Positions 1 to 6,370 of a stretch of 7,075 nt of DNA are shown here, piece by piece (the stretch's first letter is position 1; each line of letters starts with the position of its first letter). The notes beneath the pieces were generated by a model that ran no database searches, had not been told where the DNA came from, and was given only the letters and a program-made list of their open reading frames with translations. The position numbers were made by a program, and so were the translations under genes. Origin of the DNA: Deltaproteobacteria bacterium (lineage in GTDB: Bacteria > Desulfobacterota_B > Binatia > UBA9968); NCBI GenBank assembly GCA_016193385.1, contig JACPSF010000316.1, positions 1-7,075 on the forward strand. The letters are read 5' to 3'.

Positions 1-99
1 CACTCCCTGCAGGTGGCGCGGGACATTTACAAAGTGGCGCTCGACCCCGTGACGCTGGAGATCGACTGGGTGGAGACCCGCCGGCTGCGCGCAGGGTGA
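1..99 (+). CDS. C-terminal fragment, probable hydantoinase B / oxoprolinase family protein
   Basis: The window opens inside a gene. Frame 1 is open from base 1 to a TGA at 97-99 and gives 32 residues. The tail contains VARDIYKVALDP followed by TLEID and then T-R-R-L-R-A-G. This resembles the usual end of hydantoinase B (N-methylhydantoinase B, HyuB) subunits, which typically finish with an A-R-x-x-Y-x-V-x-L-D core, an 'x-x-D-x-x-x-T' segment and L-R-A. Such enzymes are the B halves of ATP-dependent lactamases or related carboxylases that open cyclic amides or act on ketones, usually beside a HyuA gene. Only the tail is visible, so no catalytic residue can be checked. It is separated from the next real gene by over 800 bp and is probably not in the same operon. 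The family call is moderate and rests on a short match from memory. Confidence 0.55.
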   Translation, partial: HSLQVARDIYKVALDPVTLEIDWVETRRLRAG

Positions 100-234
100 G
101 GCAGGGTTAGGGTGAGGGTGCCGATCAAGGTCGCTGCTCAATCGGAGAGCCTTTGATGATCGCACAAACATTCGGCGGCTCCGTGGACCCCACCACCCTC
201 CGCGCCACGCCTAGGACGGGGTTCGTGAGAAGGG

Positions 235-466
235 GTGGACTTCGCGTTCTGCAACGAGATGAAGATCGACTACTCGCGGCGATGTCGACACCGCGATCCG
301 CAAGCGCACCTTCGAACGGACGACGAGCGCGGGCAACGTGACGCCCGGCTTTCTGAATTTTCTTCTGGCTGCCGGTATGGCCGATGGATTTCGCTGCACC
401 CACCCGACCTCAGCACATAGCGCAACAACTGAAGCCGGCTGTTCGCCGTTGCCTGATCTAACTTAA
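235..466 (+). pseudogene. Possible frameshifted gene remnant, unidentified
   Basis: Starting at GTG 235, preceded by GAGAAGG, the frame reads M-D-F-A-F-C-N-E-M-K-I-D-Y-S and then turns into low-complexity arginine-rich sequence typical of an out-of-frame shadow. From 281 the next frame reads D-V-D-T-A-I-R-K-R-T-F-E-R and continues through GNVTPGFLNFLLAAGMADGF to a TAA at 464-466. Joining the two frames near 280 needs a one-base shift and gives a plausible single polypeptide of about 77 residues. I do not recognise the family. The alternative is that both frames are chance open reading in GC-rich DNA. Confidence is low. Confidence 0.22.
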
Positions 467-484
467 CTGCGGAAGGAAAACCCT

Positions 485-805
485 ATGGCCATTCGTTTCA
501 GCTTGCACGGCTCGCTAAGAAACTTTTCCCGCGAGGTTCAAAGAGCGAAAAAGGCGGTAGTTTGACTATGAGAAATGGCCTAGTTCGGAGGTGCGGGAGT
601 TCCGCTTGACTGAGGAACTGAAGCTGTGGTTGCGGCTGGCTGGGCAGTTTGTAGCGATTGGTCCAGTGAATCGCTATGCATCTATGCCTATTCTTATATC
701 TTGGAAAAAGAGCGGCTACTTTTCCATTTTTTAGAGAAAACTGACCTTCTATTAACCAGAGGTGCTGCCCCAAAAGACGTGAAATCTATAAATGCCGATA
801 CTTAG
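485..805 (+). pseudogene. Possible decayed small gene with two compensating frameshifts, unidentified
   Basis: An ATG at 485, preceded by GGAAGG (470-475), opens a 26-codon frame that begins M-A-I-R-F-S-L-H-G-S-L-R-N-F and stops at TGA 563-565. From 561 the next frame reads F-D-Y-E-K-W-P-S-S-E-V-R-E-F then TEELKLWLRLAGQFVAIGP, and runs to a TAG in 733-735. From about 695 the original frame resumes with I-L-E-K-E-R-L-L-F-H-F-L-E-K-T-D and ends at TAG 803-805. The frame goes out and back, as expected for two opposite indels in one decaying gene. A separate possibility is a 59-residue ORF from GTG 626 to 805, with GAGGA at 612-616. The second half lies in the AT-rich patch, consistent with foreign origin. 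I recognise no family. Confidence 0.25.
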
Positions 806-906
806 GAAACCGATGAGGTCAACTATGCGTGGCATGGGAATTGCTGAATGCGCCTTGGTCTAGAGTCGTGGAAAGAAATTCCGAAGCAAGGGCCGTTGAA
901 CTTGAC

Positions 907-912
907 AGGAGG
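907..912 (+). promoter_or_regulatory. Shine-Dalgarno AGGAGG of SBP1
   Basis: A perfect AGGAGG sits 6 nt before the GTG at 919 and fixes this as the start codon. The paralogue SBP2 has the same AGGAGG at 6359-6364, also 6 nt before its ATG, and the two proteins align from residue 1. Confidence 0.85.
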
Positions 913-918
913 TGAGCT

Positions 919-1968
919 GTGAAACGGTGGCGATTCCTCACGGCCAGTATCTTAGCGCTACTTGTCCTGACGCCATCGAGCCACATGGTGTCGGCCGCCG
1001 CTGTAGACGAGCTCGTGGCAGCGGCGAAGAAAGAGGGGACTCTCGACTGGTACGCGCCGTCCAATTTGACTCCCCCGGGAGCTCAGGCGCTGAGTGATGC
1101 GTTCAACAAAAAGTACAATCTCAACATTAGGCTGAATTATAACCCCGGAGAATCCTTCACCAGAGATGTGGGCAAGGTCGTCGGCCACGCCGCTGCCGGA
1201 GTACCACCGGAGTGGGACCTGATGGTGGTCCACGACGCCGCCCATGCCACGTTGTGGCTTCGGAAGCTTCACAAGCTGTTCGACTACAAAAAACTGGGCA
1301 TCGATCCGGAACTGATCCACTACGACAGGATCCACTACGACAGTGGCGCGATCTCCTTTTCGAACCAGTTTGCTCTGCCTGCTTATAACAAGAAAATGTT
1401 GCCTGCCAAAGATGTGCCGAAGAAGTGGGAGGACCTTCTGGATCCCAAGTGGAAGGGAGGCAAGCTGGGCATGTCCACGGCAACCCACCACCTTGCCCGG
1501 CTCGCGACTGCGTGGGGTGAGGAGAAAACCACTAAGTTCGTGCAAGGCCTGGCCAAGCAGGAGCCGATCCTGGGAACGCTTGGAGCGTTAACCACCCGGC
1601 TACAAATCGGTGAGATCCTTGTTGCCATCACGCTCATTGATGCCTTCGTCCGCAGAGGGAGTGAGAAAGGCTCGGCCGTCGTCTTCGCCGAGGGAGTCGA
1701 GCCGGTGATCTCGCCTTCCTATTTGGCTGGCGCGCTTAAAGGCGTTAACCACCCCAATGCAGCGCACCTCTTCGCTGCTTTCCTCACAACTCCGGAGGCG
1801 CAGCAGATCTGGGAGAAGTTCCCCGGGGAGAGCTCTGCCTTTGTTCCCGGGACAAGGGCTTACGAGTATGCAAAGGGCAAGAAGGTGGTGTACATGACAC
1901 AGGAGCATGCCGAGATCGTGGACAGGCTCACGAGGGAGTACGGCAAGATCCTCGGCTTCAGTAAATAA
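919..1968 (+). CDS. ABC transporter substrate-binding protein (SBP1), secreted
   Basis: This 349-residue protein looks like a periplasmic extracellular solute-binding protein of the 'Fe3+/2-aminoethylphosphonate-type' group. It would capture a small ligand and hand it to an ABC permease; no permease or ATPase gene is in the window. Residues 1-26 form a classical Sec signal peptide: M-K-R-W-R, a hydrophobic core, and cleavage after V-S-A. There is no lipobox Cys. The mature part starts with ELVAAAKKEG (31-40). Later come PEWDLMVV (97-104), PKWKGGKLGM (176-185) and the late NHPNAAHLFAAFLTTPEAQQ block (277-296), all usual for this fold. Iron-binding members carry an adjacent Tyr-Tyr pair; no YY occurs here, so an organic or oxyanion ligand is more likely. 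Residues 133-142 read IHYDRIHYDS, a five-residue duplication not present in SBP2. The GTG start has an ideal AGGAGG. Ligand unknown. Confidence 0.88.
   Translation: MKRWRFLTASILALLVLTPSSHMVSAAAVDELVAAAKKEGTLDWYAPSNLTPPGAQALSDAFNKKYNLNIRLNYNPGESFTRDVGKVVGHAAAGVPPEWDLMVVHDAAHATLWLRKLHKLFDYKKLGIDPELIHYDRIHYDSGAISFSNQFALPAYNKKMLPAKDVPKKWEDLLDPKWKGGKLGMSTATHHLARLATAWGEEKTTKFVQGLAKQEPILGTLGALTTRLQIGEILVAITLIDAFVRRGSEKGSAVVFAEGVEPVISPSYLAGALKGVNHPNAAHLFAAFLTTPEAQQIWEKFPGESSAFVPGTRAYEYAKGKKVVYMTQEHAEIVDRLTREYGKILGFSK
1315..1344 (+). repeat. 15-bp in-frame tandem duplication inside SBP1
   Basis: ATCCACTACGACAGG (1315-1329) is followed directly by ATCCACTACGACAGT (1330-1344). The two copies differ only in the last base. 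The duplication adds five codons, giving I-H-Y-D-R then I-H-Y-D-S. SBP2 has a single IHYDS at the matching place (residues 133-137), so the extra copy is probably a gain in SBP1. Confidence 0.95.
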
Positions 1969-2080
1969 CCAGGGAGCATGATCGGTTCCAAAGATCACAC
2001 AGCCCCAATTCGTTTCCAGACATATCCGTGGCGCTACTTTTTTCACAGATAGCAAGTGAGGCCGATAGAGAGGAGGAGCG

Positions 2081-2875
2081 ATGGGCGTAAGGATGATTTT
2101 GTGCGCCAAGCAAGTGCTTGATCCCGAGACGCCTTTGTCTGCTTTCAAGGTTGACCGCGAAACCAAGCGGGCGGTTCCTCCGCCCGGCGCGGACCCCGTG
2201 GTCAATGGCTTCGATGAAAACGCCATGGAGGCCGCCCTACAGATCAAAGAGTCCGCGGGCGGCACGATCACCGTTGTCTCTATGGGGCGGTCGTTTGTCA
2301 CCGACGTCATCACGAAGCCCCTGGCCATGGGCGCGGACGATCTGTTCCTGCTGCAAGACGACGCTTTTGACACCACCGACTCCTTTGTGGTCGCAAGTGT
2401 CCTGGCAGCGGCTATCGGCAAGATCGGCGCTTTCGACCTTGTCCTCTGCGGGCGGCAGGCCTCGGACTGGGACAACGCGCAGGTGCCTTTGGGACTGGCA
2501 GAACTCCTCGGCATTCCTTGTCTAAACCTTGCCAAAAAGGTTGAGGTGGTTAACGGATGCGCGCGGATCGAAAGGATCACGACGGACGGACATGACGTGT
2601 TAGAAGCGCCGTTGCCGGCGTTGATCACGGTGACGAATGAGCTGGGCGAGCCGCGCATTCCCACGATCAAAGGGCTTATGGATGCGGCAAGAAAGAAGCC
2701 CACGGTGTGGGGCATCAGCGATCTGGGGCTAGCTCTTTCCAGCTTGGCCAAGACGGAAGTGGTGGATCTTTTTATTCCGGCCAGGGAAAAGCGGTGCGAG
2801 CTGATCGCCGGCGAGGATGACGCCGACGCCGGACGGAAGCTCGCTCTGAAGTTGAGGGAAGCGAAGATCATTTGA
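2081..2875 (+). CDS. etfB: Electron transfer flavoprotein, beta subunit
   Basis: EtfB pairs with EtfA to form a soluble FAD-containing heterodimer that takes electrons from acyl-CoA dehydrogenases and passes them to a membrane ETF:quinone oxidoreductase. The 264-residue length is normal. Visible family features are the N-terminal CAKQVLDPE (8-16), the DENAMEAALQIKE helix (45-57), SMGR (67-70), DTTDSFVVASVLA (97-109), the GRQASDWDNAQVPLGLAELLG block (124-144) and the docking loop GEPRIPTIKGLM (189-200). That loop holds the leucine that anchors partner dehydrogenases (Leu199 here by position). AGGAGG at 2071-2076 lies 4 nt before the ATG and supports this start over the in-frame ATG at 2093. 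The stop overlaps the region just before etfA. It lies 112 bp after SBP1 with no visible terminator between them. Whether the ETF is bifurcating cannot be told from this subunit alone. Confidence 0.95.
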   Translation: MGVRMILCAKQVLDPETPLSAFKVDRETKRAVPPPGADPVVNGFDENAMEAALQIKESAGGTITVVSMGRSFVTDVITKPLAMGADDLFLLQDDAFDTTDSFVVASVLAAAIGKIGAFDLVLCGRQASDWDNAQVPLGLAELLGIPCLNLAKKVEVVNGCARIERITTDGHDVLEAPLPALITVTNELGEPRIPTIKGLMDAARKKPTVWGISDLGLALSSLAKTEVVDLFIPAREKRCELIAGEDDADAGRKLALKLREAKII

Positions 2876-2889
2876 AGGGTGGTGCTACT

Positions 2890-3885
2890 ATGGCGGACGA
2901 AACGGGTGTGCTGGTTGCCGGGGAGATCCGAGACGGGCGCCTGGACCCGACAACCAGGGAACTGCTGAACGTTGGTGGCACGTTAGCCAAGAGTCTTGGG
3001 CAATCCCTCCAGGCGGTGCTGCTCGGGTCCGACCTGGCAAACGCTGGCGCGGAGGCTATCGCCTGCGGGGCCGCGCGGGTTCTCCTCGCCGAGCACCCGC
3101 TTCTCGGGGAGGGTCATCTCGACGCGCGTGTTGCGGCGCTTCAGCAGGTGTGCCAGCAAGCGAAGCCTGCCATCGTCCTCATTGCACGAAATGAAGTCGG
3201 CAGAGAGCTGGGGCCTCGGTTGGCGTTTCGATTGGGCGTCGGCTTGGCTCAGGACGCCGTGGCCTTGAGCGTTGACGGTGGCAGCAAACGGTTACTGGCC
3301 ACGCGCCCGGTCTATGGAGGAAACGCCATGGCGGTTGTGACCATGATGTGCAAGCCGCAAATCGCCACGGTCCGCCCAAAGGCATTCGCAGCCGCGGAAA
3401 AAAATGAAACTCTTCAAGGAGAGGTGGTTCGGGTCCCGGTCGAGATTCCGGCTTCCGTGGTGAAGACACGGGTGGTTCAGAAGGTCGTGGAGCAGAGGGC
3501 CGGGGTCAATCTGGAAGGGGCGCGGGTGGTGGTGGCGGGGGGCCGCGGCTTGGGTGGACCGGAGCCATTCAAGGAACTCGAAGGACTTGCCCAACTGTTG
3601 GGCGGCGCGGTCGGCGCATCGCGCCCGGCGTGCGACGCTGGCTGGATTGACCACAGTTACCAGGTTGGTCTTACCGGGAAAATCATCACTCCAGACCTCT
3701 ACATCGCCGTGGGTATCTCGGGAGCGAGCCAGCACATCTCCGGCTGTTCCGGAGCCAAGGTGATCGTAGCCATCAACAACGACCCGGAGGCGAATATTTT
3801 CAAGGAGGCGCGCTACGGCGCGGCCGGGGATTGGAGAAAAATCCTGCCTGCGTTCACCGAGGCGGTGCGGGAGTTGCTGAAGTAG
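2890..3885 (+). CDS. etfA: Electron transfer flavoprotein, alpha subunit
   Basis: EtfA carries the FAD of the ETF heterodimer. I take ATG 2890 as the start (331 residues) because M-A-D-E-T-G-V-L-V-A-G-E matches how the family begins. The frame also has a TTG at 2872 overlapping the etfB stop, which would add six residues (L-K-G-G-A-T) that look like leader. The likely ribosome site is AAGGG/GGGTGG at 2875-2883. Domain I covers roughly residues 1-200. The FAD-binding domain shows GGRGLGG (217-223), VGASRPACDAG (241-251), QVGLTGK (258-264), GISGASQH (275-282) and INNDPEANIF (295-304). Arg245, Thr262 and His282 correspond to human Arg249, Thr266 and His286, all with the same offset of 4, so the FAD site looks intact. 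A Leu replaces the Gln of the common QVGQTGK motif. The gene begins 14 bp after the etfB stop and is surely co-transcribed with it. Confidence 0.95.
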   Translation: MADETGVLVAGEIRDGRLDPTTRELLNVGGTLAKSLGQSLQAVLLGSDLANAGAEAIACGAARVLLAEHPLLGEGHLDARVAALQQVCQQAKPAIVLIARNEVGRELGPRLAFRLGVGLAQDAVALSVDGGSKRLLATRPVYGGNAMAVVTMMCKPQIATVRPKAFAAAEKNETLQGEVVRVPVEIPASVVKTRVVQKVVEQRAGVNLEGARVVVAGGRGLGGPEPFKELEGLAQLLGGAVGASRPACDAGWIDHSYQVGLTGKIITPDLYIAVGISGASQHISGCSGAKVIVAINNDPEANIFKEARYGAAGDWRKILPAFTEAVRELLK

Positions 3886-3960
3886 CTGCGGCCATCCGGT
3901 ATCGAACTCCCTTAAAGACGCGTAGGGATATTATCAGCCTGGATTGGAGAGGAGACAGCA

Positions 3961-5139
3961 ATGATTGATTTCGATTTGACCGACGAGCAGAAAGCCCTGC
4001 AGAAAATGGCCAGGGACTTTGCCGAGAAAGAGATCCGGCCCATCGCCGAGAAACTGGACCGCTCGGAGAACCTGTTGAAGGACTTTCCATGGGACATGGT
4101 CAAGAAGGCGTCGAGGCTGGGACTGCGCACCATTGGCCTGCCGAAAGAGTATGGAGGGCCGGAATTCGATTTGCGCACCTGGCTCGTACTGATCGAGGAA
4201 CTCAGCTACCCCGATGTTTCCTGCGCGAAGATTTTAACCCAGTGCTGGAAAGGCGCGCGCCGGATCGGCCAGCAGGCAACCAAGGAGCAAAAGGACCGGT
4301 TTCTGCCGGCATTTCGCGACGATGATACCTATCTCCTCGGCGGGGCCCGGACCGAGCCTGGCTCCGGCTCCGACAACCATCTACCGTACGAAGCCCCCGA
4401 TGCCGGAGTCAAGCTCACGGCCAAGCGCGAGGGAAACTACTACGTCCTCAACGGTCGCAAGCATTTCATCTCCAACAGTCCCGTGGCCAAGCTCTTGCTG
4501 GTGACCGCGCGGACAGACATGACCAAGGGCGGTGACGCAGGGTGCAGCAACTTTTTAGTTCCGACGGACACGCCGGGCTTCAAGGTGGCCTCCGTCCACG
4601 ACAAGGTGGGCTTTCGCATCTACCTTCAAGGAGAGCTCGACTTCGACAACGTCAAGGTGCCGGTGGAAAACTTGTTCGGAGGCCAGGAAGGGAGGTCTGG
4701 TGCGGAGGGCGTTGCGAGCAAAGTGGAGCTGGCCGGCCATGCCATGACTCTAAGCCGCGCCGCGCTGGACGCGGCTATAAAGTACGCGAACGAAAGGATC
4801 CAGGGAGGCCGGCCGATCATCCAGCATCAAGCCGTGGCCATGATGATTGCCGAGATGTACCAGACCCTTCAAGCTGGCAGAACCATGCTCTGGCGCCTGG
4901 CCTGGATGGGGGATACGGGTCAGGTTGATCCTGCCTTCATGCATTCAACCAAGGTCTTTTGCACGGAAGCTGCGCTCAAGATTTGCCTTACAGCGATGGA
5001 GGTTTTTGGCGGCAGCGGGGTGATGCGGGAACTTCCGGCCCAGAAGTTTGTGCGCGACGCGATGGTGTTTCAGCACATGGACGGCACAGATAGAGCGGGT
5101 GAGGAGCTAAGTGAGCGCTATGGGAGCGAGCAGCGATAA
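3961..5139 (+). CDS. Acyl-CoA dehydrogenase family protein, with Asp at the catalytic-base position
   Basis: This 392-residue FAD enzyme would introduce a double bond into an acyl-CoA and give electrons to the ETF encoded just upstream. It has the full family architecture: an N-terminal helical domain (FDLTDEQKALQKMARDFAEK, from residue 4), the middle beta domain with GGARTEPGSGSDN (127-139) and LNGRKHFISN (163-172), and a C-terminal helical domain with ANERIQGGRPIIQHQ (276-290) and VFGGSGVMRELPAQKFVRDA (348-367). Medium- and short-chain enzymes use a Glu in a (Y)EGT motif near the C-terminus; here the site reads HMDGTD, so Asp374 replaces it. The alternative Glu used by isovaleryl-CoA dehydrogenase, in the helix before LAG (257-259), aligns with Ser253. 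The substrate is therefore unclear. GGAGAGGAGA precedes the ATG closely. It is 75 bp after etfA and its end overlaps the propeller gene. Confidence 0.93.
   Translation: MIDFDLTDEQKALQKMARDFAEKEIRPIAEKLDRSENLLKDFPWDMVKKASRLGLRTIGLPKEYGGPEFDLRTWLVLIEELSYPDVSCAKILTQCWKGARRIGQQATKEQKDRFLPAFRDDDTYLLGGARTEPGSGSDNHLPYEAPDAGVKLTAKREGNYYVLNGRKHFISNSPVAKLLLVTARTDMTKGGDAGCSNFLVPTDTPGFKVASVHDKVGFRIYLQGELDFDNVKVPVENLFGGQEGRSGAEGVASKVELAGHAMTLSRAALDAAIKYANERIQGGRPIIQHQAVAMMIAEMYQTLQAGRTMLWRLAWMGDTGQVDPAFMHSTKVFCTEAALKICLTAMEVFGGSGVMRELPAQKFVRDAMVFQHMDGTDRAGEELSERYGSEQR
5101..5106 (+). promoter_or_regulatory. Shine-Dalgarno GAGGAG inside the dehydrogenase gene, for the propeller gene
   Basis: GAGGAG lies 4 nt before GTG 5111, within the last codons of the dehydrogenase. 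It supports an overlapping, translationally coupled start. A weaker AAGGA at 5138-5142 lies 4 nt before ATG 5147, and ATG 5120 is 13 nt after the GAGGAG, so the real start is not certain. Confidence 0.5.
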
Positions 5140-6319
5140 GGACCCGATGGCCAGAAGCGAGTGTTGGAATGTTCGGCTGGTGGCGCACCATGACCTCAAC
5201 GGTCATGGCGATGGCATGCAGCTCTTGAAAGTAGGCCGGTATGTGTACATCGCCCATCTGGGAACTTCCCCCATGGCGCTCACCATCGTGGATGCTGGGG
5301 ATCCGGAAGCTCCGCGCGTGGTGCGCCAGATGCCCCATCCCCCCAACACGCATGCTCATAAGGTGCAGATTGCCGGGGACGTGCTGATCCAGAATCAGGA
5401 GCTGCCGTACTTTGGCAAGAGGGAACCCGATGCGCAGAATGAGGCCGGGATCCGCGTCTATGAGATTTCCGATCCCACCAATCCCAAGGAGACCGGCTAT
5501 CTACGGGTAGAGGGAAAGGGCGTCCATCGCATGTGGTTCAGCGATGGCAAATACGAGCACGTGTCATCTTCGATGCCCGGCTTTAAAGACCGCGTCTATC
5601 TGATTGCGGATCTTTCCGACCCGGCAAACCCGCGCCAGGCGGGGGTTTGGTGGATTCCGGGAACTCGGGAAGGTGAAGAGGAAGCCCCGGGCTGGGTCCC
5701 CTTTGCGGGAGAACATTTTTACGTTCATGGGATCATCCCCCATCAGAACCGCGCGTATGTGGCCATGGTGGATGCCGGGATGGCGATCCTCGATATTTCC
5801 AATATCGGCTCGCCAAAGTTCATCAGCCGCCTCGACTGGGGGCCGCCCTACGGCGGGTATACCCACACGACCTTGCCCCTTCCCGGGAGGAAACTCGTGG
5901 TCGCGACCGACGAATCGGTGAAAAACGAATGCCAGGAGGGGGAGAAACGGGTTTGGGTCATCGACATCCGCGAGGAGAGAAATCCTGTAACGATCAGCAC
6001 GTTTCCTGTGCCCCAGGGAGATTTCTGCAAGCGGGGTTTGCGCTTCGGACCGCATAACGTCCACGAGAACCGCCCCGGCTCGTTCCACAGCGAAAACCTC
6101 ATCTTCGTTACCTATTATAACGCCGGGTTGCGGATTGTGGACCTGAGAAATCCCTATCGTCCCGAGGAGGTCGGCTTCTTCATTCCGCCGCCTCCCGAAG
6201 GCCAGCAAGCCCCCATGTTCAACGATCTTTTCGTCGACAGCGATGGACTGATTTACGTCACCGATCGGATCAAGGGGGGACTCTACATCCTCGAGTACAC
6301 GGGGCCGAAGATTGCGTAG
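5111..6319 (+). CDS. LVIVD-repeat beta-propeller protein of unknown function
   Basis: The 402-residue product is a repeat protein built of about seven beta-propeller blades. Several blades end in the LVIVD-type signature, strand then D-x-x-x-P: LTIVDAGDPEAPR (57-69), IRVYEISDPTNPK (114-126), VYLIADLSDPANPR (162-175), MAILDISNIGSPK (224-236), VWVIDIREERNPV (281-293) and LRIVDLRNPYRPE (340-352). A seventh blade (about 369-399) lacks the D-P turn. No signal peptide or membrane segment is seen, so it is probably cytoplasmic. His83, His139, His206, His252 and His318 sit at the same place, just before the first strand of blades 2 to 6. This position normally faces the central channel, as in metal-binding propellers such as carotenoid oxygenases or SBP56-type methanethiol oxidases. 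The start could also be ATG 5120 or ATG 5147; recognisable sequence begins around C-W-N-V-R-L. Overlap with the dehydrogenase suggests a role in the same pathway. Function unknown. Confidence 0.8.
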   Translation: MSAMGASSDKDPMARSECWNVRLVAHHDLNGHGDGMQLLKVGRYVYIAHLGTSPMALTIVDAGDPEAPRVVRQMPHPPNTHAHKVQIAGDVLIQNQELPYFGKREPDAQNEAGIRVYEISDPTNPKETGYLRVEGKGVHRMWFSDGKYEHVSSSMPGFKDRVYLIADLSDPANPRQAGVWWIPGTREGEEEAPGWVPFAGEHFYVHGIIPHQNRAYVAMVDAGMAILDISNIGSPKFISRLDWGPPYGGYTHTTLPLPGRKLVVATDESVKNECQEGEKRVWVIDIREERNPVTISTFPVPQGDFCKRGLRFGPHNVHENRPGSFHSENLIFVTYYNAGLRIVDLRNPYRPEEVGFFIPPPPEGQQAPMFNDLFVDSDGLIYVTDRIKGGLYILEYTGPKIA

Positions 6320-6370
6320 CCATATCCCGCACGCGCTCGGCGGTTCCTCGTCTTTACCAGGAGGCAGGTC

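Larger units (their letters stand above)
100..918. other. Gene-poor spacer with no intact gene
   Basis: Between the hydantoinase-like tail and SBP1 there are 819 bp without a convincing intact coding sequence on either strand. Short open frames exist but none combines a good ribosome-binding site, family resemblance and adequate length. Bases 661-840 contain only 75 G or C of 180 (about 42 percent), against about 65 percent in a sampled stretch of etfA (3241-3300). Two parts read protein-like when frames are joined (listed separately). I see no clear sigma-70 promoter, no hairpin followed by a T run, no tRNA and no repeats. The promoter of the downstream cluster presumably lies in the 3' half of this region but I cannot place it. 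Confidence 0.6.

Noticed and set aside
498..773. A 91-codon minus-strand frame in the spacer
   Set aside because: It begins with a TTG that has no ribosome-binding site upstream, and its Pro/Gln/Leu-rich sequence shows no recognisable domain.
902..907. TTGACA resembling a -35 promoter box
   Set aside because: It overlaps the Shine-Dalgarno of SBP1, so any transcript from it would start inside the coding sequence.
1969..2080. Possible terminator or promoter between SBP1 and etfB, including a TTTTTT run near 2038
   Set aside because: No stable stem precedes the T run; the only inverted match is a short GATC pair near 1980-1997, too weak to call.
1600..2871. A 423-codon open frame on the minus strand across SBP1 and etfB
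   Set aside because: It lies antisense to two strongly supported genes, has Ser/Arg/Pro-rich composition typical of a mirror frame in GC-rich codons, and matches no family I know.
2872..2889. TTG start for etfA overlapping the etfB stop
   Set aside because: The six added residues do not fit the family N-terminus, and ATG 2890 gives the expected beginning; kept only as an alternative.
6320..6370. Terminator between the propeller gene and SBP2
   Set aside because: The 51-bp gap shows no hairpin followed by T residues; SBP2 is more likely co-transcribed.
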